Below are positions 1-5,562 of a stretch of 7,116 nt of DNA, piece by piece. A program made the position numbers and the translations under genes. The DNA comes from Acidobacteriaceae bacterium. GTDB taxonomy: Bacteria; Acidobacteriota; Vicinamibacteria; Vicinamibacterales; CAVVIG01. Each line of letters opens with the position of its first letter. Position 1 is the stretch's first letter. The stretch spans positions 1 through 7,116 of the forward strand of contig JAISPN010000122.1 in NCBI GenBank assembly GCA_031274845.1. The letters are read 5' to 3'. The notes under the pieces are model-generated. The model saw only the letters and a list, made by a program, of their open reading frames with translations. It was not told the DNA's origin and did no database searches.

Positions 1-162
1 AGCAGCGACAACTCTGCCGTGAAGGTGGATCAAACCGGCCTCGCCTCCGTGTTGCCACGAATCGCATTCATCAACCCTCCGGTGCTCCCGATCACGGCGA
101 CGATCACCGCCACCACCCACGACGGCGGCAAAACCTCCACCGCCATCATCACCGTCAACTGA
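1..162 (+). CDS. C-terminal fragment of a protein with an Ig-like/beta-sandwich tail
   Basis: The reading frame is open from the first base of the window and ends at a TGA at 160-162, giving 53 residues of a protein whose start lies outside. The last ~25 residues alternate Thr/Ile/Val with small residues, around ITATITATTHDGGKTSTA and ending in IITVN. This resembles the last two beta strands and hairpin of bacterial Ig-like or PKD-type domains, where a 'DG.KT' turn precedes a final 'T.TV' strand. Such domains usually sit in secreted or surface proteins as adhesive or spacer modules, so an extracellular role is inferred. Nothing visible gives a catalytic function. A strong hairpin 21 bases after the stop fits a gene end here. 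The fragment is too short to name the protein. Confidence 0.6.
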   Translation, partial: SSDNSAVKVDQTGLASVLPRIAFINPPVLPITATITATTHDGGKTSTAIITVN

Positions 163-183
163 CGCCGCAACATTCCGGCACGT

Positions 184-218
184 CCGTGCGCTCTCTCTGA
201 CAAGGAGAGGGCGCACGG
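184..218 (+). terminator. Long GC-rich hairpin, probable terminator of the upstream gene
   Basis: Bases 184-198 pair with 204-218 in a 15-bp stem that includes two G-T (G-U in RNA) pairs, closed by the 5-base loop GACAA. It begins 21 bases after the stop codon of the upstream gene. There is no U-run afterwards; the following bases are a C/T-rich tract, so it is not a textbook intrinsic terminator. It may act as an RNA 3'-end or processing structure, or terminate with help from Rho. Confidence 0.6.
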
Positions 219-398
219 CCTCTCCTCTCCTCCTCTGGTCGTCTGGTCATTTGGGGGGCACGCATGAACCGCTCGTGCATTCTCGCCAGACGTCACACCG
301 CACGCAGAAAGATTCCCGGCACACGGCCTGACGCCTACGCTCGATGAAGAACAGGCGATGGCGGCAGCATCGCAGGTGTTTTAGAAAAATACATATTG

Positions 399-415
399 TC
401 GTAGTGTGACTACGA
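399..415. promoter_or_regulatory. Palindromic operator copy 1 upstream of abiEi
   Basis: TCGTAGTGTGACTACGA is a perfect 6-bp inverted repeat (TCGTAG / CTACGA) around a 5-base centre. A near copy with the same 6-5-6 layout lies at 464-480 and matches at 14 of 17 positions. In studied AbiE systems the AbiEi antitoxin represses its own promoter by binding two inverted repeats. This position, upstream of the putative -35 box, fits that role. Binding by this AbiEi is inferred. Confidence 0.6.
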
Positions 416-434
416 TTCGAGACAGCAAATTAAA

Positions 435-463
435 TTGACTTCATTTTGAAAAAGTCGTATCTA
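435..463 (+). promoter_or_regulatory. Candidate promoter of abiEi-abiEii
   Basis: TTGACT (435-440) is a five-of-six match to a sigma-70 -35 box. Seventeen bases on is TATCTA (458-463), a poor -10 box matching only the first three positions. Transcription would start around 470, almost at the GTG start codon, which implies a leaderless or very short-leader mRNA. That agrees with the absence of a Shine-Dalgarno sequence. A second candidate -10, CATATT (392-397), would place a start inside operator copy 1 but lacks a good -35. Confidence 0.35.
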
Positions 464-482
464 TCGCAGCGTGGCTACGACT
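453..482. repeat. Wide inverted repeat enclosing operator copy 2
   Basis: AGTCGTA (453-459) is the exact reverse complement of TACGACT (476-482), with a 16-base spacer. The right arm overlaps the CTACGA half of operator copy 2, so the TCGTA element occurs as a third half-site between the two palindromes. It could be an extra antitoxin contact, or form an mRNA hairpin if the transcript starts upstream. Either role is inferred. Confidence 0.45.
464..480. promoter_or_regulatory. Palindromic operator copy 2 overlapping the abiEi start codon
   Basis: TCGCAGCGTGGCTACGA has the same 6-5-6 layout as 399-415, with three transitions relative to it (T to C, T to C, A to G). One of these breaks the left half-site (TCGCAG instead of TCGTAG). 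The central bases contain the GTG (471-473) chosen as the abiEi start. Centre-to-centre distance from copy 1 is 65 bp, about six helical turns, so two bound proteins would lie on roughly the same face of the DNA. A repressor here would block transcription or translation start. Confidence 0.55.
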
Positions 483-1208
483 CATGCAAACAAGCTAAAT
501 GCGCTCTACACCCAATTCGCGCCGGGTATGCCGCTTGTGCCGGAAGACCTGGCGACGTTGGGCATCTCTGCCGACCTCGCCGTCCACTACGTCCGGGCGG
601 GCTGGCTGACGCGCCTGGCGCGTGGGGTGTATTGCCGGCCGAATGATGCCTTGGCGTTGTACCCCTGCTTGCTGTTGTTGCAGCGCCGGTTCAAGGGGTT
701 GCACGTGGGCGGCAAGTCGGCGCTCGACTGGTACGGGGTTCGCCAATATGTCGCGCAGCAGCCGGTGTTGCACCTGTATGGCTGGACGGCGGGGCGTGTC
801 CCGGAATGGTTCACCGAGCGTTTCCCGGCGGCATACCACCGCAAGCGCCTGTTCGATGAACACCCCGATGCCTTGCTCCATGTGGGTCCGTTTGAGAACC
901 GCAGTGACGCGCCGCAGGTGTCGGCGCCAGAGCGGGCATTGCTGGAGTTGTTGAGTGAAGTCGGTGTACGTCAGCCGTTGCAGGAAGCGCGTGAGCTCGT
1001 CGAAAGCGCGGATCGCTTGCGTGCTGACGTGCTGCGCACATTGTTGCAGCACTGCACGAGCGTGAAGACCGTCCGGCTCTGTCTTCAGCTTGGACGCGAA
1101 GCCGCGCTGCCCTGGAGTAGCACGCTCGATCCGGTCACGTTGCCCACGGGCAGTTCTCGACCGTGGGTGTCCCGATCGACCGATGGTCTCTTGGTGTTGC
1201 CGCCATGA
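471..1208 (+). CDS. abiEi: AbiEi-family antitoxin / transcriptional autorepressor (type IV toxin-antitoxin)
   Basis: This 245-residue protein matches the AbiEi_3-type antitoxin pattern. An N-terminal winged-helix-like region (about residues 7-57, NKLNALYTQFAPG through RAGWLTRLARGVYCRP) precedes the HVGGKSALDWYG segment (78-89). The central domain carries LHLYGW and PEWF, then SAPERALLELL (151-161), and the C-terminus reads GSSRPWVSRSTDGLLVLPP. In known systems AbiEi neutralises AbiEii without stable protein contact and represses the operon by binding promoter inverted repeats. The GTG at 471 is preferred because it keeps the complete N-terminal helix. The frame is open upstream only to 450 with no other usual start, and the next in-frame ATG (528) would remove 19 residues. 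No Shine-Dalgarno sequence precedes it. The stop overlaps the start of the toxin gene. Base composition looks like the rest of the window, so any transfer is old or from a similar genome. Confidence 0.88.
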   Translation: MATTHANKLNALYTQFAPGMPLVPEDLATLGISADLAVHYVRAGWLTRLARGVYCRPNDALALYPCLLLLQRRFKGLHVGGKSALDWYGVRQYVAQQPVLHLYGWTAGRVPEWFTERFPAAYHRKRLFDEHPDALLHVGPFENRSDAPQVSAPERALLELLSEVGVRQPLQEARELVESADRLRADVLRTLLQHCTSVKTVRLCLQLGREAALPWSSTLDPVTLPTGSSRPWVSRSTDGLLVLPP

Positions 1209-2125
1209 ATCAAACCTGGCTCGATACCGCACGGCTACTGCTACAGGTGGCTCCAGTGGTGTTCGTGGACGACACCTTTGCACTGAAAGGCGGCACGGCG
1301 ATCAATCTCTTCATCCGCGACATGCCGCGCTTGTCGGTTGATCTCGATGTGGTCTTTCCCGACTACACCCTGCCGCGCGACGAGGCATTGGCGCGAATCA
1401 ATGCCGCCGTCCGGCACATCGCCGAACGCGTGAAGGCGCAGGGGTTTCAGACGCGCGTACCCGTCTCAGGCGAAGGCGAGACCAGGTTGCTGGTCCGGCG
1501 CGGGCAGATTCAGGTCAAGGTTGAAGTGAACGTGGTGATGCGTGGCACCGTACGACCTGTGCGGCGGGCGTCACTCACCGCCGTGGCCCGCAACACCTTG
1601 ATGGCGGATCTGGAAATTCCAGTGGTCTCGCTGGATGACGTGTACGGTGGCAAGTTGGTGGCGGCGTTAGACCGGCAGCATCCGCGCGATCTGTTCGATG
1701 TGATGCAACTGTTCGCGCACGAAGGCATCACGCCAGGCATTCGGCGTGCGTTCGTCGTGTATCTGGCGTGTGCCAATCGACCCATTCACGAAATTTTGTT
1801 CGCGCCGAGCCGGGACATTCGACACGACTACGAGCACAACTTTCAGGGCATGACGACTGCGCCGGTGTCGCTCGCCGCCTTGCTTGCCGCACGCGAACGC
1901 ATGATGCGAGAACTCCAACGGGATTTGGATGATGACGAGCGGCGTTTCCTGTTATCGCTGGCGGCGGGCACGCCCGAGTGGTCACGGCTAGGCATTGCAC
2001 ATCTCGAACACCTGCCGGGCATACGCTGGAAGCTGCAGAACCTTGAGCAATTACGCAAGACCAATGCAAAGAAGTTTGCCGAGCAGGGCGACGTGCTGGC
2101 AGCGAAACTGGCGAACCGCGCTTAA
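1205..2125 (+). CDS. abiEii: AbiEii-family nucleotidyltransferase toxin (type IV toxin-antitoxin)
   Basis: The 306-residue product is a DNA polymerase-beta-fold nucleotidyltransferase of the AbiEii family (PF08843-like). Visible motifs, numbered from the ATG: LKGGTAINLF (27-36); RLSVDLDVVF (42-51) with the metal-binding pair Asp46 and Asp48; VKVEV (104-108), the family's K-x-E motif; and YGGKLVAALDRQHPRDLFD (147-165) with Lys150, Arg157, Arg161-Asp162 and Asp165. All expected catalytic residues are present, so the toxin looks intact. Family members bind nucleoside triphosphates and cause reversible growth arrest; relatives in mycobacteria add nucleotides to tRNA 3' ends. The target of this one cannot be read from sequence. 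The ATG at 1205 overlaps the abiEi TGA (ATGA), implying translational coupling. An in-frame GTG at 1163 would add 14 residues but lies inside abiEi and adds nothing of the family. AbiEi-like control and phage defence are inferred from the pair. Confidence 0.9.
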   Translation: MNQTWLDTARLLLQVAPVVFVDDTFALKGGTAINLFIRDMPRLSVDLDVVFPDYTLPRDEALARINAAVRHIAERVKAQGFQTRVPVSGEGETRLLVRRGQIQVKVEVNVVMRGTVRPVRRASLTAVARNTLMADLEIPVVSLDDVYGGKLVAALDRQHPRDLFDVMQLFAHEGITPGIRRAFVVYLACANRPIHEILFAPSRDIRHDYEHNFQGMTTAPVSLAALLAARERMMRELQRDLDDDERRFLLSLAAGTPEWSRLGIAHLEHLPGIRWKLQNLEQLRKTNAKKFAEQGDVLAAKLANRA

Positions 2126-2150
2126 GGAGAACGATTGATTCTGGGCTGGA

Positions 2151-2170
2151 TGGTGGGCAGCAAACCACCA
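2151..2170 (+). terminator. Weak hairpin after abiEii
   Basis: TGGTGG (2151-2156) pairs perfectly with CCACCA (2165-2170) around an 8-base loop, 25 bases after the abiEii stop. There is no T-run on either strand, so terminator function is doubtful. It is the most stable simple hairpin between abiEii and the convergent rseP. Confidence 0.25.
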
Positions 2171-2212
2171 GCGCAATCAGCAGGCGTTTCCAAGAACTCC
2201 CGCCGTGTGCAT

Positions 2213-2238
2213 CAAGACAGACCGCGTGCGGGGTCTTG
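2213..2238 (-). terminator. Possible terminator hairpin at the end of the truA-rseP operon
   Basis: Six bases past the rseP stop on the minus strand, CAAGAC pairs with GTCTTG as the outer arms of a 26-base structure. A competing inner pairing is AGACC with GGTCT (2219-2223 and 2232-2236). No U-run follows. The position is right for a 3'-end structure, but the signal is modest. Confidence 0.3.
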
Positions 2239-2244
2239 CGGAGA

Positions 2245-3585
2245 TTACCGCCAGGGCATCAGCCGCTCGATCCAGGTGATTCGCGTCAGATCGTTGTAGA
2301 TCACCGTCACCATCAGGAGCAGCAGCGTCACGAAGCCGGCCAGCAGCATCTTCTCTTTCAGCCGGGCGCTGAAGTCGCGGCGCGCCAGACCTTCGAGGCC
2401 CATGATGAAGATGTGTCCGCCGTCGAGGACCGGAATCGGCATCAGGTTCAGCAGGCCAAGATTGAGACTGAGCTGCGCCATGAGCGCCAGCAGCGTCAGC
2501 CATCCGAGCTTCGCCGACTCTCCCGACAACTGCGCAATCGCCACCGGTCCCATCAACTGCTTGGGTGACGTCTCTCTGGTGAACAGCCCTCCGAGCGTGT
2601 GGAAGATCATCCCGGAGATCTCGATGTTGCGCTCGACGCTCATGCGAACCGCGCCCACAAGGCCCGGCTTGATGCTCACCACGTCGTCGGCGATCGTGAT
2701 GCCGAGCAGCCCTTCGCTCCCCTGCCGCCGAGGCGTGGCGAGCATCGCCATCGGTTCACCCTCGCGCAGGATCGACAGCGCGATCTCCTGCTCAGGACGG
2801 CTGGCAATCGCCTTCTTCAAATCGGCGCTGAAGGTAATCGGCTCGCCGTTGACGGAGAGCACGACGTCGTTGGCTTTGAGACCAATCTTCTCGGCCACCT
2901 CGCCCGCGATGATGCTGGCGATGTGCGGATGCGTCTCGGGAAGAATGCCGATCTCACCCAGATCGAAACGGCTCTTGCTGCCGGGCGGCAGCGTCGGCGT
3001 CACCGCGCGCGTCTCGGTCGCGCCGTCACGCTCGAAGCCGATCGTCACTTCCTGATCGGTCTTCGACGACAGCTCCATGTAGAACTGCTCCCAACTGCCG
3101 ACCTGCCGGCTGTTGACGGAGACGATGCGATCGCCATGCTGAAGGCCCACCTTCTCGGCCTCAGATCCTTGCTCGACCACGCCCACCACGACCGGCTTGT
3201 CCTCGTAGGCCATGCGCTCGGCGCCTTGATACAGGATCACGGCCATCAGGACGACGGCGAGCGCGAGGTTCATCGCCGGTCCGGCGATGAGCACCTGAAA
3301 CCGCTCCCACTTCGTCTTGGAAAGATATTCGTCCGGCGCGCCCGTCTGTGGCTCTTCGGGGTTGTCCCCCGCCATCTTGACGTAGCCGCCCAGCGGCAAC
3401 GCGCCGATGCTGTACTCGGTGTCGCCGTGTCTGAACTTGAGAATGGTGGGGTTGAAGCCAAGCTGGAACTTCAACACCCGGATGCCGACGCGCTTCGCCG
3501 CCAGAAAGTGCCCAAGCTCGTGGACAAACACGAGGACACCCAGCACGAACGCAAACCACAAGAACGTCGTCAATGTGCCAAACAC
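2245..3585 (-). CDS. rseP: RseP-type intramembrane site-2 zinc metalloprotease (M50 family)
   Basis: The 446-residue membrane protease is about the length of E. coli RseP (450). The zinc-binding motif HELGH is at residues 22-26 in the first membrane segment (about 5-27), with Glu23 catalytic. The third zinc ligand sits in NLMPIPVLDGG (380-390, Asp388). Two PDZ-like domains follow the second membrane segment (about 97-119): one around VVEQGSEAEKVGLQHGDRIV (136-155), the other around IIAGEVAEKIGLKANDVVL (225-243). Further membrane segments lie at about 361-385 and 412-431. RseP enzymes cut membrane-anchored anti-sigma factors after a first cleavage, and also remnant signal peptides. The start is GTG with GAGGG seven bases upstream. 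An ATG five bases further upstream is out of frame and too close to that ribosome binding site. It is the last gene of the operon, 19 bases after dxr. No anti-sigma or sigma gene is visible, so its substrate here is unknown. Confidence 0.95.
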   Translation of the reverse strand: MFGTLTTFLWFAFVLGVLVFVHELGHFLAAKRVGIRVLKFQLGFNPTILKFRHGDTEYSIGALPLGGYVKMAGDNPEEPQTGAPDEYLSKTKWERFQVLIAGPAMNLALAVVLMAVILYQGAERMAYEDKPVVVGVVEQGSEAEKVGLQHGDRIVSVNSRQVGSWEQFYMELSSKTDQEVTIGFERDGATETRAVTPTLPPGSKSRFDLGEIGILPETHPHIASIIAGEVAEKIGLKANDVVLSVNGEPITFSADLKKAIASRPEQEIALSILREGEPMAMLATPRRQGSEGLLGITIADDVVSIKPGLVGAVRMSVERNIEISGMIFHTLGGLFTRETSPKQLMGPVAIAQLSGESAKLGWLTLLALMAQLSLNLGLLNLMPIPVLDGGHIFIMGLEGLARRDFSARLKEKMLLAGFVTLLLLMVTVIYNDLTRITWIERLMPWR

Positions 3586-3592
3586 GTCATCA

Positions 3593-3597
3593 CCCTC
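3593..3597 (-). promoter_or_regulatory. Ribosome binding site deciding the rseP GTG start
   Basis: On the minus strand GAGGG is followed by seven bases (TGATGAC) and then GTG (3585-3583). The ATG at 3590-3588 is only two bases from GAGGG and opens a six-codon frame (MTCLAH, stop), so the GTG is the better start. Confidence 0.55.
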
Positions 3598-3604
3598 AGC
3601 GTGG

Positions 3605-4765
3605 TCATTTTACCCCGCTGGCAATCGCCGACGCGGCCTGCCGCGCGCTGGCGTCGACGGCCCTGATCTCCGCGATCGTCGTCACCGCGGCGGGCTGATG
3701 CGCGTTCATCGTCTGTTCAACGACGTGCGCGATGGCGGGAAACGGTAATCGTCCATCGAGAAAGAGCGCGACGGCCACTTCGTTGGCCGCGTTCAGCACG
3801 ACCGGCAGGCTCGCCTCGGATTCAAGCGCGCGATACGCCAGCTCAAGACACGGAAACACGCGCGTGTCGGGCGCGCCAAATTCAAGACGCGGCACACGCA
3901 CGAGATCGAGCGGCGCGACCGGCGCGCTCCACCGCTCCGGATACGAACAGGCGTACTGAATCGGCAGGCGCATATCGGTGACGCCAAGCTGCGCGACGAT
4001 CGACCCGTCAACGAACTCCACCATCGAGTGGACGATCGATTGCGGATGGATCACGACGTCGATCTGCCGCGCGGGGAGTCCGAACAACCAGCGCGCCTCG
4101 ATCACTTCGAGCCCCTTGTTCATGAGCGTCGCGGAATCGATCGTGATCTTGCGCCCCATGCGCCAGGTGGGATGTTTGAGCGCGCGCTCCGCGGTGACGT
4201 CTTGCAGTTGCGAAGCGGTCCAGCCGCGAAACGGTCCGCCAGAGGCGGTCAGCACAATCCGCCGCACCTCGCGCATCTCGCGTCCGTGCAGACACTGGTG
4301 AACGGCGTTGTGCTCGCTATCGACCGGCAGCAACGGCACGCCGTGGCGACGAGCCGCCTCGGTGATGATCGCGCCCGCCATCACGAGCACTTCCTTGTTC
4401 GCCAGCGCGATCGTCTTCCCCGCGAGAATGGCCGCCAGCACCGCTTCGAGCGCCTCGGTGCCAGACGAAGCGCAGAGCACGATGTCGGCGTCCGGATGCG
4501 TCGCCACGGCGACGAGTCCGTCGCGTCCAACCCCGTCGCACGTGGCCGTGCCCAGACCGTTCAACGCGCGCAAGCGATCGAGGCCGCGCCCCGATCCCAT
4601 GGCGACGACGCGCGGCGTGTAGCGCGCGATCTGCGTGGCCAGACGATCGGCGTTTTCACCGGCGGCAAGGCCAACGACCGCCAGACGATCGGGATGCGCG
4701 TCGACGACCGCCAGCGCGCTCTGGCCAATCGAACCGGTCGAACCGAGGATGGCGATCCGCTTCAT
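3605..4765 (-). CDS. dxr: 1-deoxy-D-xylulose 5-phosphate reductoisomerase
   Basis: This is the committed step of the MEP isoprenoid pathway: NADPH-dependent rearrangement and reduction of 1-deoxyxylulose 5-phosphate to MEP, in the cytoplasm. The 386-residue protein carries the full set of family motifs. These are the NADPH-binding GSTGSIG (8-14), LANKE (121-125), and VDSEH (148-152) with metal ligands Asp149 and Glu151. ASGGPF (174-179) follows, then HPTWRMGRKITIDSATLMNK (198-217) leading to Glu220, the third metal ligand. HPQS (240-243) and NAANE (near 326-330) lie further on. Length is close to E. coli Dxr (398). The ATG overlaps the cdsA stop by four bases (ATGA) with no clear Shine-Dalgarno of its own, so translation is probably coupled to cdsA. 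Its product feeds the UppS reaction encoded in the same operon. Confidence 0.97.
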   Translation of the reverse strand: MKRIAILGSTGSIGQSALAVVDAHPDRLAVVGLAAGENADRLATQIARYTPRVVAMGSGRGLDRLRALNGLGTATCDGVGRDGLVAVATHPDADIVLCASSGTEALEAVLAAILAGKTIALANKEVLVMAGAIITEAARRHGVPLLPVDSEHNAVHQCLHGREMREVRRIVLTASGGPFRGWTASQLQDVTAERALKHPTWRMGRKITIDSATLMNKGLEVIEARWLFGLPARQIDVVIHPQSIVHSMVEFVDGSIVAQLGVTDMRLPIQYACSYPERWSAPVAPLDLVRVPRLEFGAPDTRVFPCLELAYRALESEASLPVVLNAANEVAVALFLDGRLPFPAIAHVVEQTMNAHQPAAVTTIAEIRAVDASARQAASAIASGVK

Positions 4766-5562
4766 ACGTAGTGCAGGACCACGTAGTACACCGGCGCCGC
4801 GAAGAGCAACGCGTCGATGCGATCGAGCACGCCGCCATGTCCGGGGATGAGCGCGGAGCTGTCTTTGACGCCGGCGCTGCGCTTGAGCATCGATTCAAAC
4901 AGATCGCCGGCAATCCCGAGCGCGACGATGAGCACGCCGGTCAGCGCCCGCAGCGCCACCGGCATCGCCGGCATCCACCACGCGCCGACGGCCGCGTGGA
5001 CGATCGCGCCCACGACGAATCCGCCCACCGCGCCTTCAATCGTTTTCTTCGGGCTCACCACCGGCGCCAGCGGACGCCGGCCGAACGCGCGTCCTGTGTA
5101 GTACTGCGCGGTGTCGCTCGCAAACACCGTCAGCATCAGCAGAAAGAGCCCTTCGGCGCCGCGCGTCTCTCGAATCGCGATCATGGCGCCAACCGGTAAC
5201 CCCAGATAGAGCACCGGAAACGCGCTCGCGGAGGCGGTTGCCACCGCGTCGCCGCCACCGCGCCACGACAGCAGTGACGCCACGGCCAGCGTGACGAAGA
5301 CCGTCATCAGGAACGTGTCGATCGGCACGCCAGACGTCCAGTCGACCGCCACCGTGCTGAAGCTGAGCGCCATCAACGCGGCGGCGGCGGTCGTGAGCAC
5401 CGTCGAAATCGCAAGATGACTGGCCGCGGCAAGCGCGGCGAACTCGCGGCACGCGAGCACGAGCAGCAGCTCCGCCGCCAGCAGGAACAGCAGCGCGGGA
5501 GCGAACCAGACGACCGCAATCGCCAGCGCGAGCAGAACGGCGCCGCTAAAAATTCGTGTCAC
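4762..5562 (-). CDS. cdsA: Phosphatidate cytidylyltransferase (CDP-diglyceride synthase)
   Basis: The enzyme makes CDP-diacylglycerol from phosphatidic acid and CTP in the inner membrane, the branch point for bacterial phospholipids. The 266-residue protein is strongly hydrophobic, with about seven or eight predicted membrane segments starting at residue 5. It carries the family's C-terminal signature: SMLKR (224-228), KD (233-234), then IPGHGGVLDRID (239-250) with its Asp247-Arg248 and Asp250. Upstream conserved pieces are FASDTAQYYTGRAFGR (147-162) and SPKKTIEG (170-177). The start is GTG, overlapping the uppS TGA by four bases (GTGA), which suggests translational coupling. Its stop overlaps the dxr start in the same way. 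Its place between uppS and dxr is a common arrangement in bacteria. Confidence 0.95.
   Translation of the reverse strand: MTRIFSGAVLLALAIAVVWFAPALLFLLAAELLLVLACREFAALAAASHLAISTVLTTAAAALMALSFSTVAVDWTSGVPIDTFLMTVFVTLAVASLLSWRGGGDAVATASASAFPVLYLGLPVGAMIAIRETRGAEGLFLLMLTVFASDTAQYYTGRAFGRRPLAPVVSPKKTIEGAVGGFVVGAIVHAAVGAWWMPAMPVALRALTGVLIVALGIAGDLFESMLKRSAGVKDSSALIPGHGGVLDRIDALLFAAPVYYVVLHYV

Larger units (their letters stand above)
163..470. other. 308-base gap: hairpin, pyrimidine tract and AT-rich abiE control region
   Basis: No convincing gene lies between the upstream Ig-like protein and abiEi. From left to right the gap holds a long GC-rich hairpin (184-218), a pyrimidine-rich run (219-236), a featureless stretch to about 376, and an AT-rich zone. 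In 381-460 only 24 of 80 bases are G or C by hand count, in an otherwise GC-rich window. The AT-rich zone contains a palindrome at 399-415 and a plausible -35 box at 435-440. A 27-codon ATG frame at 264-347 and a start-less open frame at 268-384 were looked at but are not supported as genes. Confidence 0.7.

Noticed and set aside
264..347. 27-codon ATG frame after a G-rich run (GGGGGG)
   Set aside because: It is very short and Arg-rich, with no recognisable similarity; the G-run is not a convincing ribosome binding site.
446..646. TTG-started frame beginning MKKSYLSQRGY just before abiEi
   Set aside because: It mostly overlaps abiEi in another frame, has a TTG start without a ribosome binding site, and becomes Arg/Pro/Gly-rich like other shadow frames.
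1163..1204. Upstream GTG start adding 14 residues to AbiEii
   Set aside because: The ATG at 1205 gives the usual family N-terminus and an ATGA overlap with abiEi; the extra residues lie inside abiEi.
495..1283. 262-codon minus-strand open frame opposite abiEi
   Set aside because: It is antisense to a well-supported AbiEi gene, its product is rich in Arg/Gln/His without family motifs, and such frames are common opposite GC-rich genes.
2599..3666. 355-codon plus-strand open frame opposite rseP
   Set aside because: It is the complement of the RseP coding sequence, rich in Arg, His and Asp with no recognisable domain; RseP on the other strand has all its catalytic motifs.
4028..4771. 247-codon plus-strand open frame opposite dxr
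   Set aside because: It is a mirror frame of dxr in GC-rich DNA and has low-complexity Arg/His/Asp composition.
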